From Thiobacter sp. AK1 (GTDB lineage: Bacteria > Pseudomonadota > Gammaproteobacteria > Burkholderiales > Thiobacteraceae): a stretch of DNA of 64,000 nucleotides. Location of the stretch: the NCBI RefSeq assembly GCF_039822265.1, contig NZ_JBAJEX010000008.1, positions 1 to 64,000 of the forward strand, read 5' to 3'. A model generated the notes under the pieces. The model worked only from the letters and a program-made list of their open reading frames with translations. It had not been told where the DNA came from and did no database searches. Position numbers and translations under genes: made by a program. Of this stretch, positions 36,541 to 49,153 are shown in pieces. Every line of letters starts with the position of its first letter. Position 1 is the stretch's first letter.

Positions 36541-37710
36541 ATGGCCTGGAACGACCCTGACTGGGGTAGAAAATCGAGCGGTGGCCCACCGGATCTCGAC
36601 GAACTCTGGCGCAATTTCAACGCCAAGTTGAACCGTATGTTCGGCGGCAAAGGGGGCAATCGCCCGCCTGCCGGCGAGGCAGGGCAGCCAGGCTTTCGGG
36701 GCGCGCCCCTGCTCATCGTCCTGATTCTGGCGATCTGGCTGGGTAGCGGTTTTTACATCGTCAATGCGCGGGAACGGGGTGTGGTGCTGCGTTTTGGCAA
36801 GTTCGTCGAGCTCACTATGCCGGGGCCGCGCTGGCACATGCCGTATCCCATCGAGACGGTGGAGATCGTCGATGTCGAGGGCAACCGCGTCACCGAGATC
36901 GGTTACCGGCAGAGCGTGCAGAACAGACAGCCTCACGAGGCCACCATGCTCACTGGCGACAAGAGCATCGTCAACGTGTTGTTCGCCGTGCAGTATCGGG
37001 TGACGGATCCCCAGCAGTTCCTGTTCAACAACCAGATCGGCGACGACCAGGCCTACGTGCGCCAGATCGCGGAAAGTGCCATGCGCGAGGTGGTGGGTAG
37101 GACCAAGATCGATTCCGTGTTGTACGAGAGCACGCAGGTGGCCAACAAGGCGGGCGAGCTCATCCAGCAGATGCTTGAGCGCTACCAGTCTGGCATTACC
37201 GTGCAGAACGTCACCATCAGCCAGGTGCAGCCGCCCGAGCAGGTGCAGGCGGCGTTTGACGATGCCAACCGCGCCGATCAGGACCGCAAGCGCATGCGTA
37301 GCGAAGGCGAGGCCTACGCCAACGATGTGATTCCCAAGGCCAAGGGGACTGCCGCGCGCCTGTTGCAGGAGGCGGAGGGCTATCGTCAGAGTGTGATCGC
37401 CAATGCCGAGGGTGACGCGGCGCGCTTCCGGGCTCTGGTGGCGGAATACAACAAGGCGCCTGCCGTGACCCGTGACCGGCTTTATCTCGAGGCGATGCAG
37501 CAGATTCTCAGCAACACCACCAAGATCGTGGTGGACCAGAAATCCGGCACGAGCCTCCTCTATCTGCCTCTGGATAAGCTCATGCAACACACCACGCCCG
37601 AGGCGGCGTCCATGCCGCAACCCAAACCCGCGGCGACGCCGGATGCGCCGCGCGCGGGTGCGGACGAGGCGCGCATGCGTGATTTGTTGCGCAACCGGGA
37701 GGGCCGCTGA
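36541..37710 (+). CDS. hflK: FtsH-protease regulator subunit HflK
   Basis: HflK and HflC form a large periplasmic-facing SPFH/prohibitin cage around FtsH that controls membrane-protein degradation. The 389-residue protein has a glycine/proline-rich cytoplasmic N-terminus, one membrane helix (about 58-76), the SPFH domain (80-270) and a helical segment with SEGEAYANDVIPKAKG. ATG 36541 starts MAWNDPDWGRK, the usual HflK beginning. The stop overlaps the hflC start (TGATG). Confidence 0.95.
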   Translation: MAWNDPDWGRKSSGGPPDLDELWRNFNAKLNRMFGGKGGNRPPAGEAGQPGFRGAPLLIVLILAIWLGSGFYIVNARERGVVLRFGKFVELTMPGPRWHMPYPIETVEIVDVEGNRVTEIGYRQSVQNRQPHEATMLTGDKSIVNVLFAVQYRVTDPQQFLFNNQIGDDQAYVRQIAESAMREVVGRTKIDSVLYESTQVANKAGELIQQMLERYQSGITVQNVTISQVQPPEQVQAAFDDANRADQDRKRMRSEGEAYANDVIPKAKGTAARLLQEAEGYRQSVIANAEGDAARFRALVAEYNKAPAVTRDRLYLEAMQQILSNTTKIVVDQKSGTSLLYLPLDKLMQHTTPEAASMPQPKPAATPDAPRAGADEARMRDLLRNREGR

Positions 37711-38588
37711 TGAAACCCAAAGCCGCCACTGTCCTGGTCGCCGCACTGATTCTGCTGGTGATCGCAAGCTTTAGCCTGTTCACCGTGGACCAGCGCCAGA
37801 ATGCGCTGGTACTGCAGCTAGGCGAGATCGTCTCCATCAAGACCCAGCCCGGCCTGTATCTGAAGGCGCCGCTGGTGCAGAACGTGATCTTTGTGGATCG
37901 CCGCGTACGTACCCTGGATACACCGGATTCCGACCTCATCATCACGGCGGAAAAGATCAACATGCTGGTGGATTCCTTCGTCAAGTGGCGTGTGGCCGAT
38001 GCCCGCCAGTACTACGTGAGTGTGCGCGGTGACGAGAAGAATGCCGAGGCGCGCCTATTGCAGCTGGTACGCGACGGCCTGCGGGCGGAATTCAACAAGC
38101 GCACCGTGGATGACGTGGTCTCCGGCCAGCGGGAACAGGTGATGGAGAGTCTGCGTGCCAACGTGGATCGCGAGGCGCGCGCGCTGGGCATCCAAGTGGT
38201 GGATGTGCGCCTCAAACGCGTGGACTATTCGGAAAAGGTGGCCGATTCGGTGTATGAGCAAATGCGTCAGGAACGCGTGCGCGTAGCCAACGAGCGCCGT
38301 TCCACTGGTGCGGCGGAACGGGAAAAGATCCAGGCGGATGCCGACAAGCAGCGCCAGATCATCATCTCCGAGGCCTATCGCGATGCCCAGCGCATCAAGG
38401 GTGAAGGCGATGCCAAGGCTGCTGCCATCTATGCTCAGGCCTATTCCCTCAATCCGGAGTTCTACGCCTTCTACCGCAGCCTGGATGCCTACAAAGAGAG
38501 CTTCAAGAACCGCAGCGACATCCTGGTGCTGGATCCCAATTCCGAATTCTTCAAGTACTTCAAGAACCCCGGTCGGGGTGGCAAGTAA
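37710..38588 (+). CDS. hflC: FtsH-protease regulator subunit HflC
   Basis: HflC is the partner of HflK in the SPFH cage. The 292-residue product has an N-terminal membrane anchor (about 7-24), the SPFH domain (25-190), a long helix with ADADKQRQIIISEAYRDAQ-type sequence and the conserved C-terminal region SFKNRSDILVLDPNSEFFKY. Its start codon overlaps the hflK stop, and 4 bases separate it from the DUF2065 gene. Confidence 0.95.
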   Translation: MKPKAATVLVAALILLVIASFSLFTVDQRQNALVLQLGEIVSIKTQPGLYLKAPLVQNVIFVDRRVRTLDTPDSDLIITAEKINMLVDSFVKWRVADARQYYVSVRGDEKNAEARLLQLVRDGLRAEFNKRTVDDVVSGQREQVMESLRANVDREARALGIQVVDVRLKRVDYSEKVADSVYEQMRQERVRVANERRSTGAAEREKIQADADKQRQIIISEAYRDAQRIKGEGDAKAAAIYAQAYSLNPEFYAFYRSLDAYKESFKNRSDILVLDPNSEFFKYFKNPGRGGK

Positions 38589-38592
38589 GGCC

Positions 38593-38778
38593 ATGGGAGT
38601 GAGCCTGCTGATGGCCGTGGGGCTGATGCTGGTGCTGGAAGGCGTGCTGCCCTTCGCCGCTCCGGCCCTTTGGCGCGATGCTTTTCGCCGTCTCACCGCC
38701 TTGAGCGACGGCCAGTTGCGCTTCATGGGCCTGATGTCCATGCTGATCGGGCTGGCGCTTACCTGGCTGGCCGCCTGA
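38593..38778 (+). CDS. DUF2065 small membrane protein (YjeT-like)
   Basis: The 61-residue protein is almost entirely two hydrophobic helices (about 3-24 and 43-59) joined by a short basic turn, WRDAFRRLTALSDGQLRFMG. It matches the DUF2065/YjeT pattern found between hflC and hisZ or purA in many proteobacteria. The function is unknown, but proximity suggests a link to the HflKC-FtsH complex. ATG 38593 lies 4 bases after the hflC stop, and hisZ begins 3 bases after its own stop. Confidence 0.85.
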   Translation: MGVSLLMAVGLMLVLEGVLPFAAPALWRDAFRRLTALSDGQLRFMGLMSMLIGLALTWLAA

Positions 38779-38781
38779 ACC

Positions 38782-41272
<2,491 letters not shown>

Positions 41273-41280
41273 CGCCGGAA

Positions 41281-41320
41281 AAGAAAAAAGGGCGGTTGGT
41301 GAACCAACCGCCCTTCGTGT
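41281..41320. terminator. Bidirectional terminator between purA and tRNA-Leu
   Basis: AAGGGCGGTTGG (41288-41299) pairs perfectly with CCAACCGCCCTT (41304-41315) around a TGAA loop. On the minus strand it is followed by CTTTTTTCTT, an excellent terminator for the tRNA gene. On the + strand it is followed by CGTGTTTT, adequate for purA. Confidence 0.85.
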
Positions 41321-41322
41321 TT

Positions 41323-41409
41323 TGGTGCCCAGGAGAGGACTCGAACCTCCACAGTGTTGCCACCGCTAGGACCTGAACCTAGTGCGTCTACCAATTCCGC
41401 CACCTGGGC
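41323..41409 (-). tRNA. tRNA-Leu (anticodon CAG)
   Basis: The 87-base gene folds as a class II tRNA. The acceptor stem GCCCAGG pairs with CCTGGGC, the D-loop contains GG, and the anticodon stem-loop reads CTAGG-TTCAGGT-CCTAG with CAG at 41373-41375. A long variable arm is present, the T-loop is GGTTCGAGTCC, and CCA is encoded. It reads leucine codon CUG, the commonest Leu codon in GC-rich genomes. It lies opposite to its neighbours, with the purA/tRNA terminator directly downstream. Confidence 0.97.
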
Positions 41410-41425
41410 AAGAGCCGCAATTGTA

Positions 41426-43729
41426 ATGAAAAAGAGACCCATGTCAATGAAGAGGAAACCCGCGAAACTACCGGCCGTGCGCCTGGCCGATCCCTACTAC
41501 CAGCGGGAGCAGGAAAAATACGGTCATCCCCTTCCCAGCCGCGAATACATCCTGCAAAAGCTCAAGGAGCACGGGGTTCCCATCGGCTTCGAGGAATTCG
41601 CGCGCATGATGGGCATCGCGCCCCACGAAATGGAAATTTTCGCGCGCCGCATCGATGCCATGGAGCGCCAGGGCCAGCTCATGCGCAACCGCAAGGGGGC
41701 GCTGTGCATGGTGGACAAATTGCACCTGATCAAGGGACGCGTGCAGGGGCATCCCGATGGATTCGGTTTCGTGGTGCCGGAAGCAGGCGGCGAGGATGTC
41801 TTCCTCTCGCCACGGGAAATGCAGGGTGTGATGCATGGCGATCTGGTGATGGTGCGCGTCACCGGAATCGATCGCCGGGGTCGTCCCGAGGGGAGCGTGG
41901 TCGAGGTGCTGGAACGTGCCAACAAACGCATCGTCGGCCGTCTCATGGCCGAGCGTGGCATCTTGTTCGTGGTGCCCGAGGACAAGCGCATCACTCAGGA
42001 CATCCTGGTGGAGCCCGCGGCTAAAGGCAAGGCCAAACCGGGGCAGGTGGTGGTGATCGAACTCACGGAACAGCCTTCCCGCCATAGCCAACCCATCGGT
42101 CGCATCGTCGAGGTGTTGGGCGATTATGGCGATCCGGGCATGGAAATCGAGATTGCCGTGCGCAAGCACAACCTGCCCTACGAATTTTCCCGGGAGATCG
42201 AGCGGCTTTGCAAAAAATTTCCCAAGGGTGTGCGCAAAGAGGATTTCGCCGGTCGCGAGGACATTCGCGAGCTACCTTTGGTGACCATCGACGGCGAGAC
42301 GGCGCGGGACTTCGATGATGCCGTGTATTGCCAGAAACGTTGGCGTGGCTGGCGCCTGGTGGTGGCCATCGCCGATGTCAGTCATTACGTGCTGCACGGC
42401 GATCCACTGGACCGGGAAGCCCTGAATCGCGGCAACTCGGTGTATTTTCCGCGCCGTGTCATTCCCATGCTGCCCGAGGTGCTCTCCAACGGGCTGTGTT
42501 CCATCAATCCCCAGGTGGACCGTCTGTGCATGGTGTGCGACATGGAGATTAGCAGCAGCGGCGAGATCAAGAAATACCGCTTCTACCCCGGGGTCATGCA
42601 CTCCCACGCCCGGCTCACTTACAACCAGGTGTGGGAGATGTTGCAGCAGCCACAAGGCGAGATGGCGCGTAGCCACGCCGCACTGCTGCCCCATCTGCAG
42701 AACCTGCACAAGCTCTACCAGGCGCTTGCCAAGGCGCGCGTTAAGCGTGGCGCCATCGATTTCGAGACCATCGAGACCCAGATGATCTTCAACGATCAGG
42801 GCAAGATCGAGCGCATCGTGCCGGTGGAGCGTAACGATGCCCATCGTCTGATCGAGGAATGCATGCTGGCGGCCAATGTGTGCGCGTCGGATTTCTTGCA
42901 ACGTCACAAACACCCCGCGCTCTATCGCATCCATCAGGGGCCGACGCCGGAAAAACTGGAAGCCCTGCGCGAATTCCTGAAAAACTTCGGGCTCACCCTC
43001 GGCGGCGGCGATCATCCCCATGCCAAGGACTACGCCAAGCTGTTGGAAAAGATCAAGGGGCGGCCCGACGCGCAGCTGCTGCAGACGGTCATGCTGCGCT
43101 CTTTGCAACAAGCGGTATATAGTCCGGACAACGTTGGGCATTTCGGCCTGGCCTACGAGTCCTATACCCATTTCACCTCGCCGATCCGGCGCTACCCCGA
43201 TTTGCTCATCCATCGCGCCATCAAAGCGGTCCTGGCGGGCAAGGAGTACAAACCGGGCGACTGGCACGAGCTGGGGCTGCATTGTTCCATGACGGAACGC
43301 CGCGCCGACGAAGCCACCCGCGACGTGGAGCAGTGGCTCAAGTGCTACTACATGCAGGACAGAATCGGCGAGGAGTTCGAGGGCACCATCAGCGGCGTCA
43401 CCAGCTTCGGTATTTTCGTGGCGCTGGATGGCGTGTATGTGGAGGGCATGGTCCACGTTTCCGAGCTCGGCAACGACTATTTCACTTTCGATGCTGCCCA
43501 GCACCGCCTCATCGGTGAACGCACCCACAAGGTGTACCGGTTGGCCGACCGGTTGCGCGTGCGCGTGGCACGCGTGAGCCTGGAAACCAGCCGTATCGAC
43601 TTCGTCCCGGTGGAGACCGGCATCGAGCCGCGGGTAGCGGGCAGCGCACGACGGCCGACACGTGGCGAGCGGACTACAGAAGGTTCGCGCGCAGCCGGTG
43701 CCAAGCGGCGCACACGGCAACGCGCATGA
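41426..43729 (+). CDS. rnr: Ribonuclease R
   Basis: RNase R is a 3'-to-5' processive exoribonuclease of the RNB family that degrades structured RNA and takes part in rRNA and tmRNA quality control. The roughly 767-residue protein has an N-terminal helix-turn-helix region, two cold-shock domains (about 85-225), the RNB catalytic domain with [12 protein letters not shown] (catalytic Asp residues) and [18 protein letters not shown], an S1 domain (about 655-735, [22 protein letters not shown]) and a basic tail. In-frame ATG codons at 41426, 41441 and 41447 are all possible starts. It overlaps rlmB by 4 bases. Confidence 0.95.
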   Translation: MKKRPMSMKRKPAKLPAVRLADPYYQREQEKYGHPLPSREYILQKLKEHGVPIGFEEFARMMGIAPHEMEIFARRIDAMERQGQLMRNRKGALCMVDKLHLIKGRVQGHPDGFGFVVPEAGGEDVFLSPREMQGVMHGDLVMVRVTGIDRRGRPEGSVVEVLERANKRIVGRLMAERGILFVVPEDKRITQDILVEPAAKGKAKPGQVVVIELTEQPSRHSQPIGRIVEVLGDYGDPGMEIEIAVRKHNLPYEFSREIERLCKKFPKGVRKEDFAGREDIRELPLVTIDGETARDFDDAVYCQKRWRGWRLVVAIADVSHYVLHGDPLDREALNRGNSVYFPRRVIPMLPEVLSNGLCSINPQVDRLCMVCDMEISSSGEIKKYRFYPGVMHSHARLTYNQVWEMLQQPQGEMARSHAALLPHLQNLHKLYQALAKARVKRGAIDFETIETQMIFNDQGKIERIVPVERNDAHRLIEECMLAANVCASDFLQRHKHPALYRIHQGPTPEKLEALREFLKNFGLTLGGGDHPHAKDYAKLLEKIKGRPDAQLLQTVMLRSLQQAVYSPDNVGHFGLAYESYTHFTSPIRRYPDLLIHRAIKAVLAGKEYKPGDWHELGLHCSMTERRADEATRDVEQWLKCYYMQDRIGEEFEGTISGVTSFGIFVALDGVYVEGMVHVSELGNDYFTFDAAQHRLIGERTHKVYRLADRLRVRVARVSLETSRIDFVPVETGIEPRVAGSARRPTRGERTTEGSRAAGAKRRTRQRA

Positions 43730-44466
43730 GCCAGGGCACCTTGATCTGCGGCTTCCACGCGGTGGCGAGCCGCCTGCGCACCCATCCCGCCAGCGTGGAG
43801 GCGATTTACCTCGATCAGGCACGGCAGGACAAACGCGCCCAGACGTTGCTGGCCGCTGCGCAGCAGGCCGGGGTCCGGGTAATGCTGGTGGAGCGGGCCC
43901 GTCTCGATGGCATGGCGCGCAGCGTGCCCCATCAAGGGGTGGTGGCGCGGGTGGTGCCGGTGCCGCTGCCGGTGCATCTGGACGAAGTGCTGGAAAGCGT
44001 GCGGGAGCCTGCGTTGCTGTTGGTGCTGGATGGCGTGCAGGACCCCCACAACCTGGGGGCCTGTCTGCGGGTGGCCGATGCCATGGGTGCCCATGCGGTG
44101 GTGGCACCTAAGGATCGTGCCGTTGGCGTCAATGCCACGGTGCGCAAGGTGGCCAGCGGTGCCGCGGAAAGCGTGCCCTTCATCCCGGTCACCAATCTGG
44201 CCCGCACCCTGCGCACGCTCAAGGAACAGGGGGTGTGGGTGATTGGCGCGACCGGGGAGGCAGAGCAGGACTTGTTCCATACCCGCCTCGCCGGCCCGCT
44301 GGCCTGGGTACTGGGCGCGGAAGGCGAGGGCTTGCGCAGGCTCACCCGCGAATCCTGCGACGAGCTGGTGCGCATTCCCATGTTCGGCGCGGTGGAAAGT
44401 CTCAACGTGTCGGTGGCGGCGGGCATCTGCCTGTTCGAAACCCGGCGCCAGCGCCAGGCAGGCTGA
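43726..44466 (+). CDS. rlmB: 23S rRNA (guanosine-2'-O)-methyltransferase RlmB
   Basis: RlmB is a SPOUT-class (TrmH family) enzyme that methylates the ribose of G2251 in 23S rRNA. The 246-residue product has an N-terminal substrate-binding domain ([11 protein letters not shown], about 7-17) and the knotted SAM domain with [24 protein letters not shown] (about 104-127), [12 protein letters not shown] and [16 protein letters not shown]. The start overlaps the rnr stop, the usual betaproteobacterial pairing. Confidence 0.96.
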   Translation: MSQGTLICGFHAVASRLRTHPASVEAIYLDQARQDKRAQTLLAAAQQAGVRVMLVERARLDGMARSVPHQGVVARVVPVPLPVHLDEVLESVREPALLLVLDGVQDPHNLGACLRVADAMGAHAVVAPKDRAVGVNATVRKVASGAAESVPFIPVTNLARTLRTLKEQGVWVIGATGEAEQDLFHTRLAGPLAWVLGAEGEGLRRLTRESCDELVRIPMFGAVESLNVSVAAGICLFETRRQRQAG

Positions 44467-44497
44467 CGGGTGCTGCTCGGAGGCGCGCGCTCTCCGG

Positions 44498-44503
44498 TAT
44501 AAT
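44498..44503 (+). promoter_or_regulatory. -10 element of the leuC operon
   Basis: A perfect TATAAT lies 30 bases upstream of leuC ATG 44533 in the 66-base gap after rlmB. The -35 region (GCTCGG at 17 bases) is weak, so activation by a regulator is possible; no attenuator-like leader peptide is visible. Confidence 0.55.
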
Positions 44504-44532
44504 CCACACTTTTCATCGCTTTCGGGTGACGC

Positions 44533-45960
44533 ATGGGTGGCAAGACCCTGTACGACAAGCTGTGGGACGCCCATGTGGTGCATGTCGAGGAGGACGGCAC
44601 CACGCTGCTCTACATCGACCGCCATCTCCTGCACGAAGTCACCAGCCCACAGGCCTTCGAGGGGCTGCGTATCAATCACCGCAAGCCGTGGCGGGTGGAA
44701 GCCAATCTGGCGGTGGCGGATCACAACGTGCCCACCACGGATCGCAGCCAGGGCATTAGCGATCCGGTGTCCGCGCTGCAGGTGGAAACCCTGGACAAGA
44801 ACTGCGAGTTGTTCGGCATCACCGAATTCAAAATGAGCGACGTGCGCCAGGGAATCGTGCACGTGGTGGGGCCTGAGCAAGGCGCCACCCTACCTGGCAT
44901 GACCGTGGTGTGCGGCGATTCCCATACCAGCACCCATGGTGCGTTCGCGGCCCTGGCCCATGGGATCGGCACTTCCGAGGTGGAACACGTGCTGGCCACC
45001 CAGTGTCTGCTGCAGAAGAAATCCAAGTCCATGCTGGTGAAGGTGGAAGGCCGGCTGGCGCCCTGGGTCAGCGCCAAGGACGTGGTGCTCGCCATCATCG
45101 GCAAGATCGGCACGGCCGGCGGCACGGGCTATGCCATCGAGTTCGCCGGCAGCACGATCCGCGAGCTGTCCATGGAAGGGCGCATGACCGTGTGCAACAT
45201 GGCCATCGAGGCGGGCGCGCGCGCCGGCATGGTGGCGGTGGACGACAAAACCATCGAGTACTTCCGCGGTCGGCCGTTCGCCCCCAAGGGCGCGCTGTGG
45301 GACCAGGCCGTGGCCTATTGGCGCACGCTGGTGAGCGATCCGGACGCGCGCTTCGACAAGGTGGTGGAAATCGATGGCAGCACCATCAGACCCCAGGTCA
45401 CCTGGGGCACCTCGCCGGAGATGGTCACCACCATCGACGGGCAGGTGCCAGATCCGGCGCAGGAAACCGACCCGATCAAGCGCGCCAGCATGGAACGTGC
45501 GCTCGCCTACATGGGGCTTGCGCCCGGCACGCCCATCACCGACATCTACATCGACAAGGTGTTCATCGGCTCCTGTACCAATTCCCGGATCGAAGATCTG
45601 CGCGCGGCGGCGGCCGTGGTCAAGGGCCGGCGCGTGGCCCGCAACGTCAAGCTGGCCATGGTGGTGCCGGGTTCTGGATTGGTGAAGCGTCAGGCGGAAG
45701 CTGAAGGGCTGGACCGCATCTTCATCGAGGCGGGTTTCGAATGGCGTGAGCCCGGTTGCTCCATGTGCCTGGCCATGAATGCCGATCGACTGGAGCCGGG
45801 CGAGCGGTGCGCCTCCACTTCCAACCGCAATTTCGAAGGCCGTCAGGGACCGGGTGGTCGCACCCACCTGGCGAGTCCTGCCATGGCTGCGGCGGCCTCG
45901 ATAGCGGGTCATTTCGTGGACGTGCGCTCATTCATGGAAGCGCCGGGAGCCGTGGCCTGA
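44533..45960 (+). CDS. leuC: 3-isopropylmalate dehydratase large subunit
   Basis: LeuC, with LeuD, isomerises 2-isopropylmalate to 3-isopropylmalate through a 4Fe-4S cluster in leucine synthesis. The 475-residue protein shows the aconitase-family stretches [39 protein letters not shown] and [11 protein letters not shown], with the cluster cysteines in GSCTN and in [10 protein letters not shown]. It starts the leuC-entericidin-leuD-leuB-asd run and is preceded by a TATAAT promoter element. Confidence 0.97.
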   Translation: MGGKTLYDKLWDAHVVHVEEDGTTLLYIDRHLLHEVTSPQAFEGLRINHRKPWRVEANLAVADHNVPTTDRSQGISDPVSALQVETLDKNCELFGITEFKMSDVRQGIVHVVGPEQGATLPGMTVVCGDSHTSTHGAFAALAHGIGTSEVEHVLATQCLLQKKSKSMLVKVEGRLAPWVSAKDVVLAIIGKIGTAGGTGYAIEFAGSTIRELSMEGRMTVCNMAIEAGARAGMVAVDDKTIEYFRGRPFAPKGALWDQAVAYWRTLVSDPDARFDKVVEIDGSTIRPQVTWGTSPEMVTTIDGQVPDPAQETDPIKRASMERALAYMGLAPGTPITDIYIDKVFIGSCTNSRIEDLRAAAAVVKGRRVARNVKLAMVVPGSGLVKRQAEAEGLDRIFIEAGFEWREPGCSMCLAMNADRLEPGERCASTSNRNFEGRQGPGGRTHLASPAMAAAASIAGHFVDVRSFMEAPGAVA

Positions 45961-45979
45961 TATCATCGAGGAGTCTGTC

Positions 45980-46105
45980 ATGAAAAAACTGAGCCTGCTT
46001 TTCCTGCTCTTGGCGATGATGACCCTCTCCGCCTGCAACACCATCGAAGGCATGGGCAAGGACATCAAGAAGGGCGGCGAGATCATCGAGAAGGCAGCCA
46101 AGTAG
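45980..46105 (+). CDS. Entericidin-family small lipoprotein
   Basis: The 41-residue protein has a signal peptide and lipobox (MTLSAC, Cys19) followed by a short mature peptide with [10 protein letters not shown], the hallmark of entericidin A/B. In E. coli entericidins form a toxin-antidote lipoprotein pair; here only one is present and its role is unknown. GAGGAG lies 9 bases upstream of ATG 45980. Its TAG overlaps the GTG of leuD. A small lipoprotein inserted between leuC and leuD is a recurrent betaproteobacterial arrangement. Confidence 0.88.
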   Translation: MKKLSLLFLLLAMMTLSACNTIEGMGKDIKKGGEIIEKAAK

Positions 46106-46764
46106 TGGAACCCTTCGTTCGCCTCAATGGGCTGGTGGCCCCCTTGGACCGAGCCAACGTGGACACCGACGCCATCATTCCCAAGCAGTTCTTGAAATCC
46201 ATCAAGCGGACCGGCTTCGGGCCCAACCTGTTCGACGAGTGGCGCTACCTGGACCATGGCGAGCCGGGGATGGACAACTCCAAGCGGCCGCTCAATCCGG
46301 ATTTCGTGCTCAACCAGCCGCGTTACCAGGGTGCCCAGATCTTGCTCGCCCGCGAGAATTTCGGCTGCGGATCCAGCCGCGAGCATGCGCCCTGGGCCCT
46401 GCTCGACTACGGTTTCCGCGCCATCATCGCCCCCAGCTTTGCCGACATCTTCTACAACAACTGTTTCAAGAATGGTCTGTTGCCCATCACGCTGGACGCT
46501 GCCGTGGTGGACCAGTTGTTTCGTGAGACCGAGGCCCAGGAAGGCTATCGCCTCGACATCGATCTCCTGGCCCAGACCGTGACCACCCCCTCCGGCCAGC
46601 GCTTCCGTTTCGAGGTGGACGAGTTCCGCAAGTACTGTTTGCTAAACGGGCTGGACGACATCGGCCTTACGCTGCGCCACGTGGACAAGATCAAGGCCTA
46701 CGAGGAACGTCGGCGCAGGGAAGCACCGTGGCTGTTCAATCCCTTGGGCCAGCGCCCCGAGTAG
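46105..46764 (+). CDS. leuD: 3-isopropylmalate dehydratase small subunit
   Basis: LeuD is the swivelling small subunit of isopropylmalate isomerase. The 219-residue product has the family motifs [13 protein letters not shown] (about 19-31), [20 protein letters not shown] (about 80-99) and [14 protein letters not shown]. The GTG start at 46105 overlaps the entericidin stop (TAGTG), suggesting translational coupling. leuB follows after 59 bases. Confidence 0.96.
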   Translation: MEPFVRLNGLVAPLDRANVDTDAIIPKQFLKSIKRTGFGPNLFDEWRYLDHGEPGMDNSKRPLNPDFVLNQPRYQGAQILLARENFGCGSSREHAPWALLDYGFRAIIAPSFADIFYNNCFKNGLLPITLDAAVVDQLFRETEAQEGYRLDIDLLAQTVTTPSGQRFRFEVDEFRKYCLLNGLDDIGLTLRHVDKIKAYEERRRREAPWLFNPLGQRPE

Positions 46765-46823
46765 GGACAAGGCTCAGGCGGTTGCCTAGCGAAAACCATG
46801 TGGCTGGAAGGAAAAGCTAAGAC

Positions 46824-47885
46824 ATGAAGATTGCCGTGTTGCCGGGTGATGGCATTGGCCCGGAAATCGTCGCCCAGGCGACCAAGGTGCTAGAGGCTCT
46901 GGCCCGTGATGGGCTGCCGCTGGAAATGGAGCAGGCGCCCATCGGCGGCGCCGGCTACGACGCGGCGGGGGATCCCTTACCCGAAGCCACGCTGCGCTTG
47001 GCCAAGCAGGCCGATGCGGTGCTGCTAGGCGCCGTGGGCGGGCCGCAATATGAGGCGCTACCGCGGGAGAAGCGCCCGGAACGAGGATTGCTGCGCATCC
47101 GCAAGGAGCTCAACCTGTTCGCCAACCTGCGCCCCGCCGTGCTCTATCCCGAGTTGGTCGGCGCCTCCACCTTGCGTCCCGAGGTGGTGTCTGGCCTCGA
47201 CCTGATGATCGTGCGCGAGCTGACCGGCGATGTTTATTTCGGTCAGCCACGTGGCATCGAAGTGCGCAATGGCGAGCGGGTCGGGTTCAACACCATGATC
47301 TATTCCGAATCGGAGATCCGTCGTGTCGCCCACGTAGCCTTCGGCATCGCCAGGAAGCGTAGCCGCCGGCTATGCTCAGTGGAGAAGGCCAACGTCCTGG
47401 AATGTTCCGAGCTGTGGCGCCAAGTGATGATCGAAGTCTCCAGGGACTATCCGGATGTAGCGTTGTCCCACATGTATGTGGACAATGCCGCCATGCAGTT
47501 GGTGAAAAACCCGAAGCAGTTCGACGTGATCGTGACGGGCAATATCTTCGGCGACATCTTGTCGGACGAGGCGGCCATGCTCACCGGTTCCATCGGCATG
47601 CTGGCCTCGGCCTCGCTGGACGACCGCGCCAAGGGGTTATACGAGCCGATTCATGGTTCGGCACCCGATATCGCCGGACGCGACGTCGCCAATCCCTTGG
47701 CCACCATCCTATCGGTGGCCATGATGCTGCGCTACAGCTTGCACAGCGAGGACGCCGCACGCCGCGTCGAGGAGGCCGTGCGTAAGGTGCTGGCCCAGGG
47801 TTTGCGAACGGCCGACATCCATACCGAGGGCACGAGGAAGGTCTCGTGCAGCGAAATGGGTGATGCGGTGGTGGCCGCGCTGTAG
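46824..47885 (+). CDS. leuB: 3-isopropylmalate dehydrogenase
   Basis: LeuB oxidises and decarboxylates 3-isopropylmalate with NAD, giving the keto precursor of leucine. The 353-residue product has the start [14 protein letters not shown], the substrate-binding [11 protein letters not shown] and [14 protein letters not shown] regions, and the NAD-site [30 protein letters not shown] precedes ATG 46824. The gene is complete and ordinary. Confidence 0.97.
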   Translation: MKIAVLPGDGIGPEIVAQATKVLEALARDGLPLEMEQAPIGGAGYDAAGDPLPEATLRLAKQADAVLLGAVGGPQYEALPREKRPERGLLRIRKELNLFANLRPAVLYPELVGASTLRPEVVSGLDLMIVRELTGDVYFGQPRGIEVRNGERVGFNTMIYSESEIRRVAHVAFGIARKRSRRLCSVEKANVLECSELWRQVMIEVSRDYPDVALSHMYVDNAAMQLVKNPKQFDVIVTGNIFGDILSDEAAMLTGSIGMLASASLDDRAKGLYEPIHGSAPDIAGRDVANPLATILSVAMMLRYSLHSEDAARRVEEAVRKVLAQGLRTADIHTEGTRKVSCSEMGDAVVAAL

Positions 47886-47980
47886 CGAGGGACTCGGGAA
47901 ACGCGAAGATCCCGGCAGAACCAGGATTGACTGCGTTTCCTCTCCGTTCCCGTGTGGTGAGATTCTAGGAGACACGAGCA

Positions 47981-49093
47981 ATGATGAAAGTGGGCTTTGT
48001 CGGCTGGCGTGGCATGGTGGGCTCGGTGCTCATGCAGCGCATGCGGGAGGAGCAGGATTTCGCGCGCATCGAGCCGGTGTTCTTCACCACTTCCAATCCG
48101 GGTGGCAAGGGTCCGGACGTGGGCAAGGAGGTGCCACCCCTGAAGGATGCGCTCGATTTGGATGCCCTGAAGGCCATGGATGCGATCGTCACCTGCCAGG
48201 GGGGGGATTACACCAAGGATGTCTATCCCCGGCTGCGCGCGGCGGGTTGGCAGGGTTATTGGATCGACGCCGCTTCTACCCTGCGCATGCAGGATGAGGC
48301 AGTGATCATCCTCGACCCGGTCAACCGCAAGGTAATAGAACTAGCGCTCGCGCGCGGCGTGAAAACTTACGTGGGCGGCAATTGCACCGTCTCACTGATG
48401 CTGATGGCCATCGGCGGTCTCATCGAACAGGGCCTGGTGGAATGGATCAGCCCCATGACCTATCAGGCCGCTTCCGGCGCGGGCGCACGCAACATGCGCG
48501 AGCTCATCCAGCAGATGGGTGCCATCCATCAGGAAGTGAAGGCGCTGCTCGACGATCCCGCCTCGGCGATCCTGGAAATCGACCGCAAGGTGACGGATCT
48601 CATGCGCTCCGAACGCTATCCGTTGGACGCGTGGCCGGTGCCGCTGGCTGGCTCCCTCATCCCGTGGATCGACGTGCAGCTGGAAACGGGCCAGAGCAGG
48701 GAAGAATGGAAGGCGCAAGTGGAATGCAACAAGATCCTCGGGCGCGCCGACCACCCCATTCCCATCGATGGCTTGTGCGTGCGTATCGGCGCCATGCGCT
48801 GTCACAGCCAGGCCCTCACCATCAAGCTCACGCGCGATGTGCCGCTTGCCGACATTCACGGCATCATCGCTTCCCACAACGCGTGGGTGAAGGTGGTCCC
48901 CAACGACCGCGAAGCCACCATGCGTGAGCTCACACCCGCCGCGGTGAGTGGCACCCTGAGCGTGCCAGTGGGGCGGCTGCGCAAGCTCAGCATGGGGCCC
49001 CAGTACCTCTCCGCCTTCACCGTCGGCGATCAGCTCCTGTGGGGCGCCGCCGAGCCGTTGCGCCGTATGGTGCGCATCCTGCTGGAACGCTAA
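47981..49093 (+). CDS. asd: Aspartate-semialdehyde dehydrogenase
   Basis: Asd reduces aspartyl phosphate to aspartate semialdehyde, the branch point to lysine, diaminopimelate, threonine and methionine. The 370-residue protein has the NADP-binding [18 protein letters not shown] start and the active-site [10 protein letters not shown] with nucleophile C135. Its length fits the gammaproteobacterial-type enzyme. AGGAGACACGAGC precedes ATG 47981. A hairpin lies between it and the paralogue at 49154. Confidence 0.96.
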   Translation: MMKVGFVGWRGMVGSVLMQRMREEQDFARIEPVFFTTSNPGGKGPDVGKEVPPLKDALDLDALKAMDAIVTCQGGDYTKDVYPRLRAAGWQGYWIDAASTLRMQDEAVIILDPVNRKVIELALARGVKTYVGGNCTVSLMLMAIGGLIEQGLVEWISPMTYQAASGAGARNMRELIQQMGAIHQEVKALLDDPASAILEIDRKVTDLMRSERYPLDAWPVPLAGSLIPWIDVQLETGQSREEWKAQVECNKILGRADHPIPIDGLCVRIGAMRCHSQALTIKLTRDVPLADIHGIIASHNAWVKVVPNDREATMRELTPAAVSGTLSVPVGRLRKLSMGPQYLSAFTVGDQLLWGAAEPLRRMVRILLER

Positions 49094-49111
49094 TTCCTCT
49101 CGTCATACTTT

Positions 49112-49134
49112 GCCAGGGGTGTCGCGCCCCTGGC
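49112..49134 (+). other. Hairpin between asd and usg
   Basis: GCCAGGGG (49112-49119) pairs perfectly with CCCCTGGC (49127-49134) around a TGTCGCG loop. It lies 18 bases after the asd stop and 19 before the usg start. Only GTATCTT follows, so it may weaken read-through or protect the asd message rather than fully terminate. Confidence 0.45.
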
Positions 49135-49153
49135 GTATCTTGCGGGGATCGGC

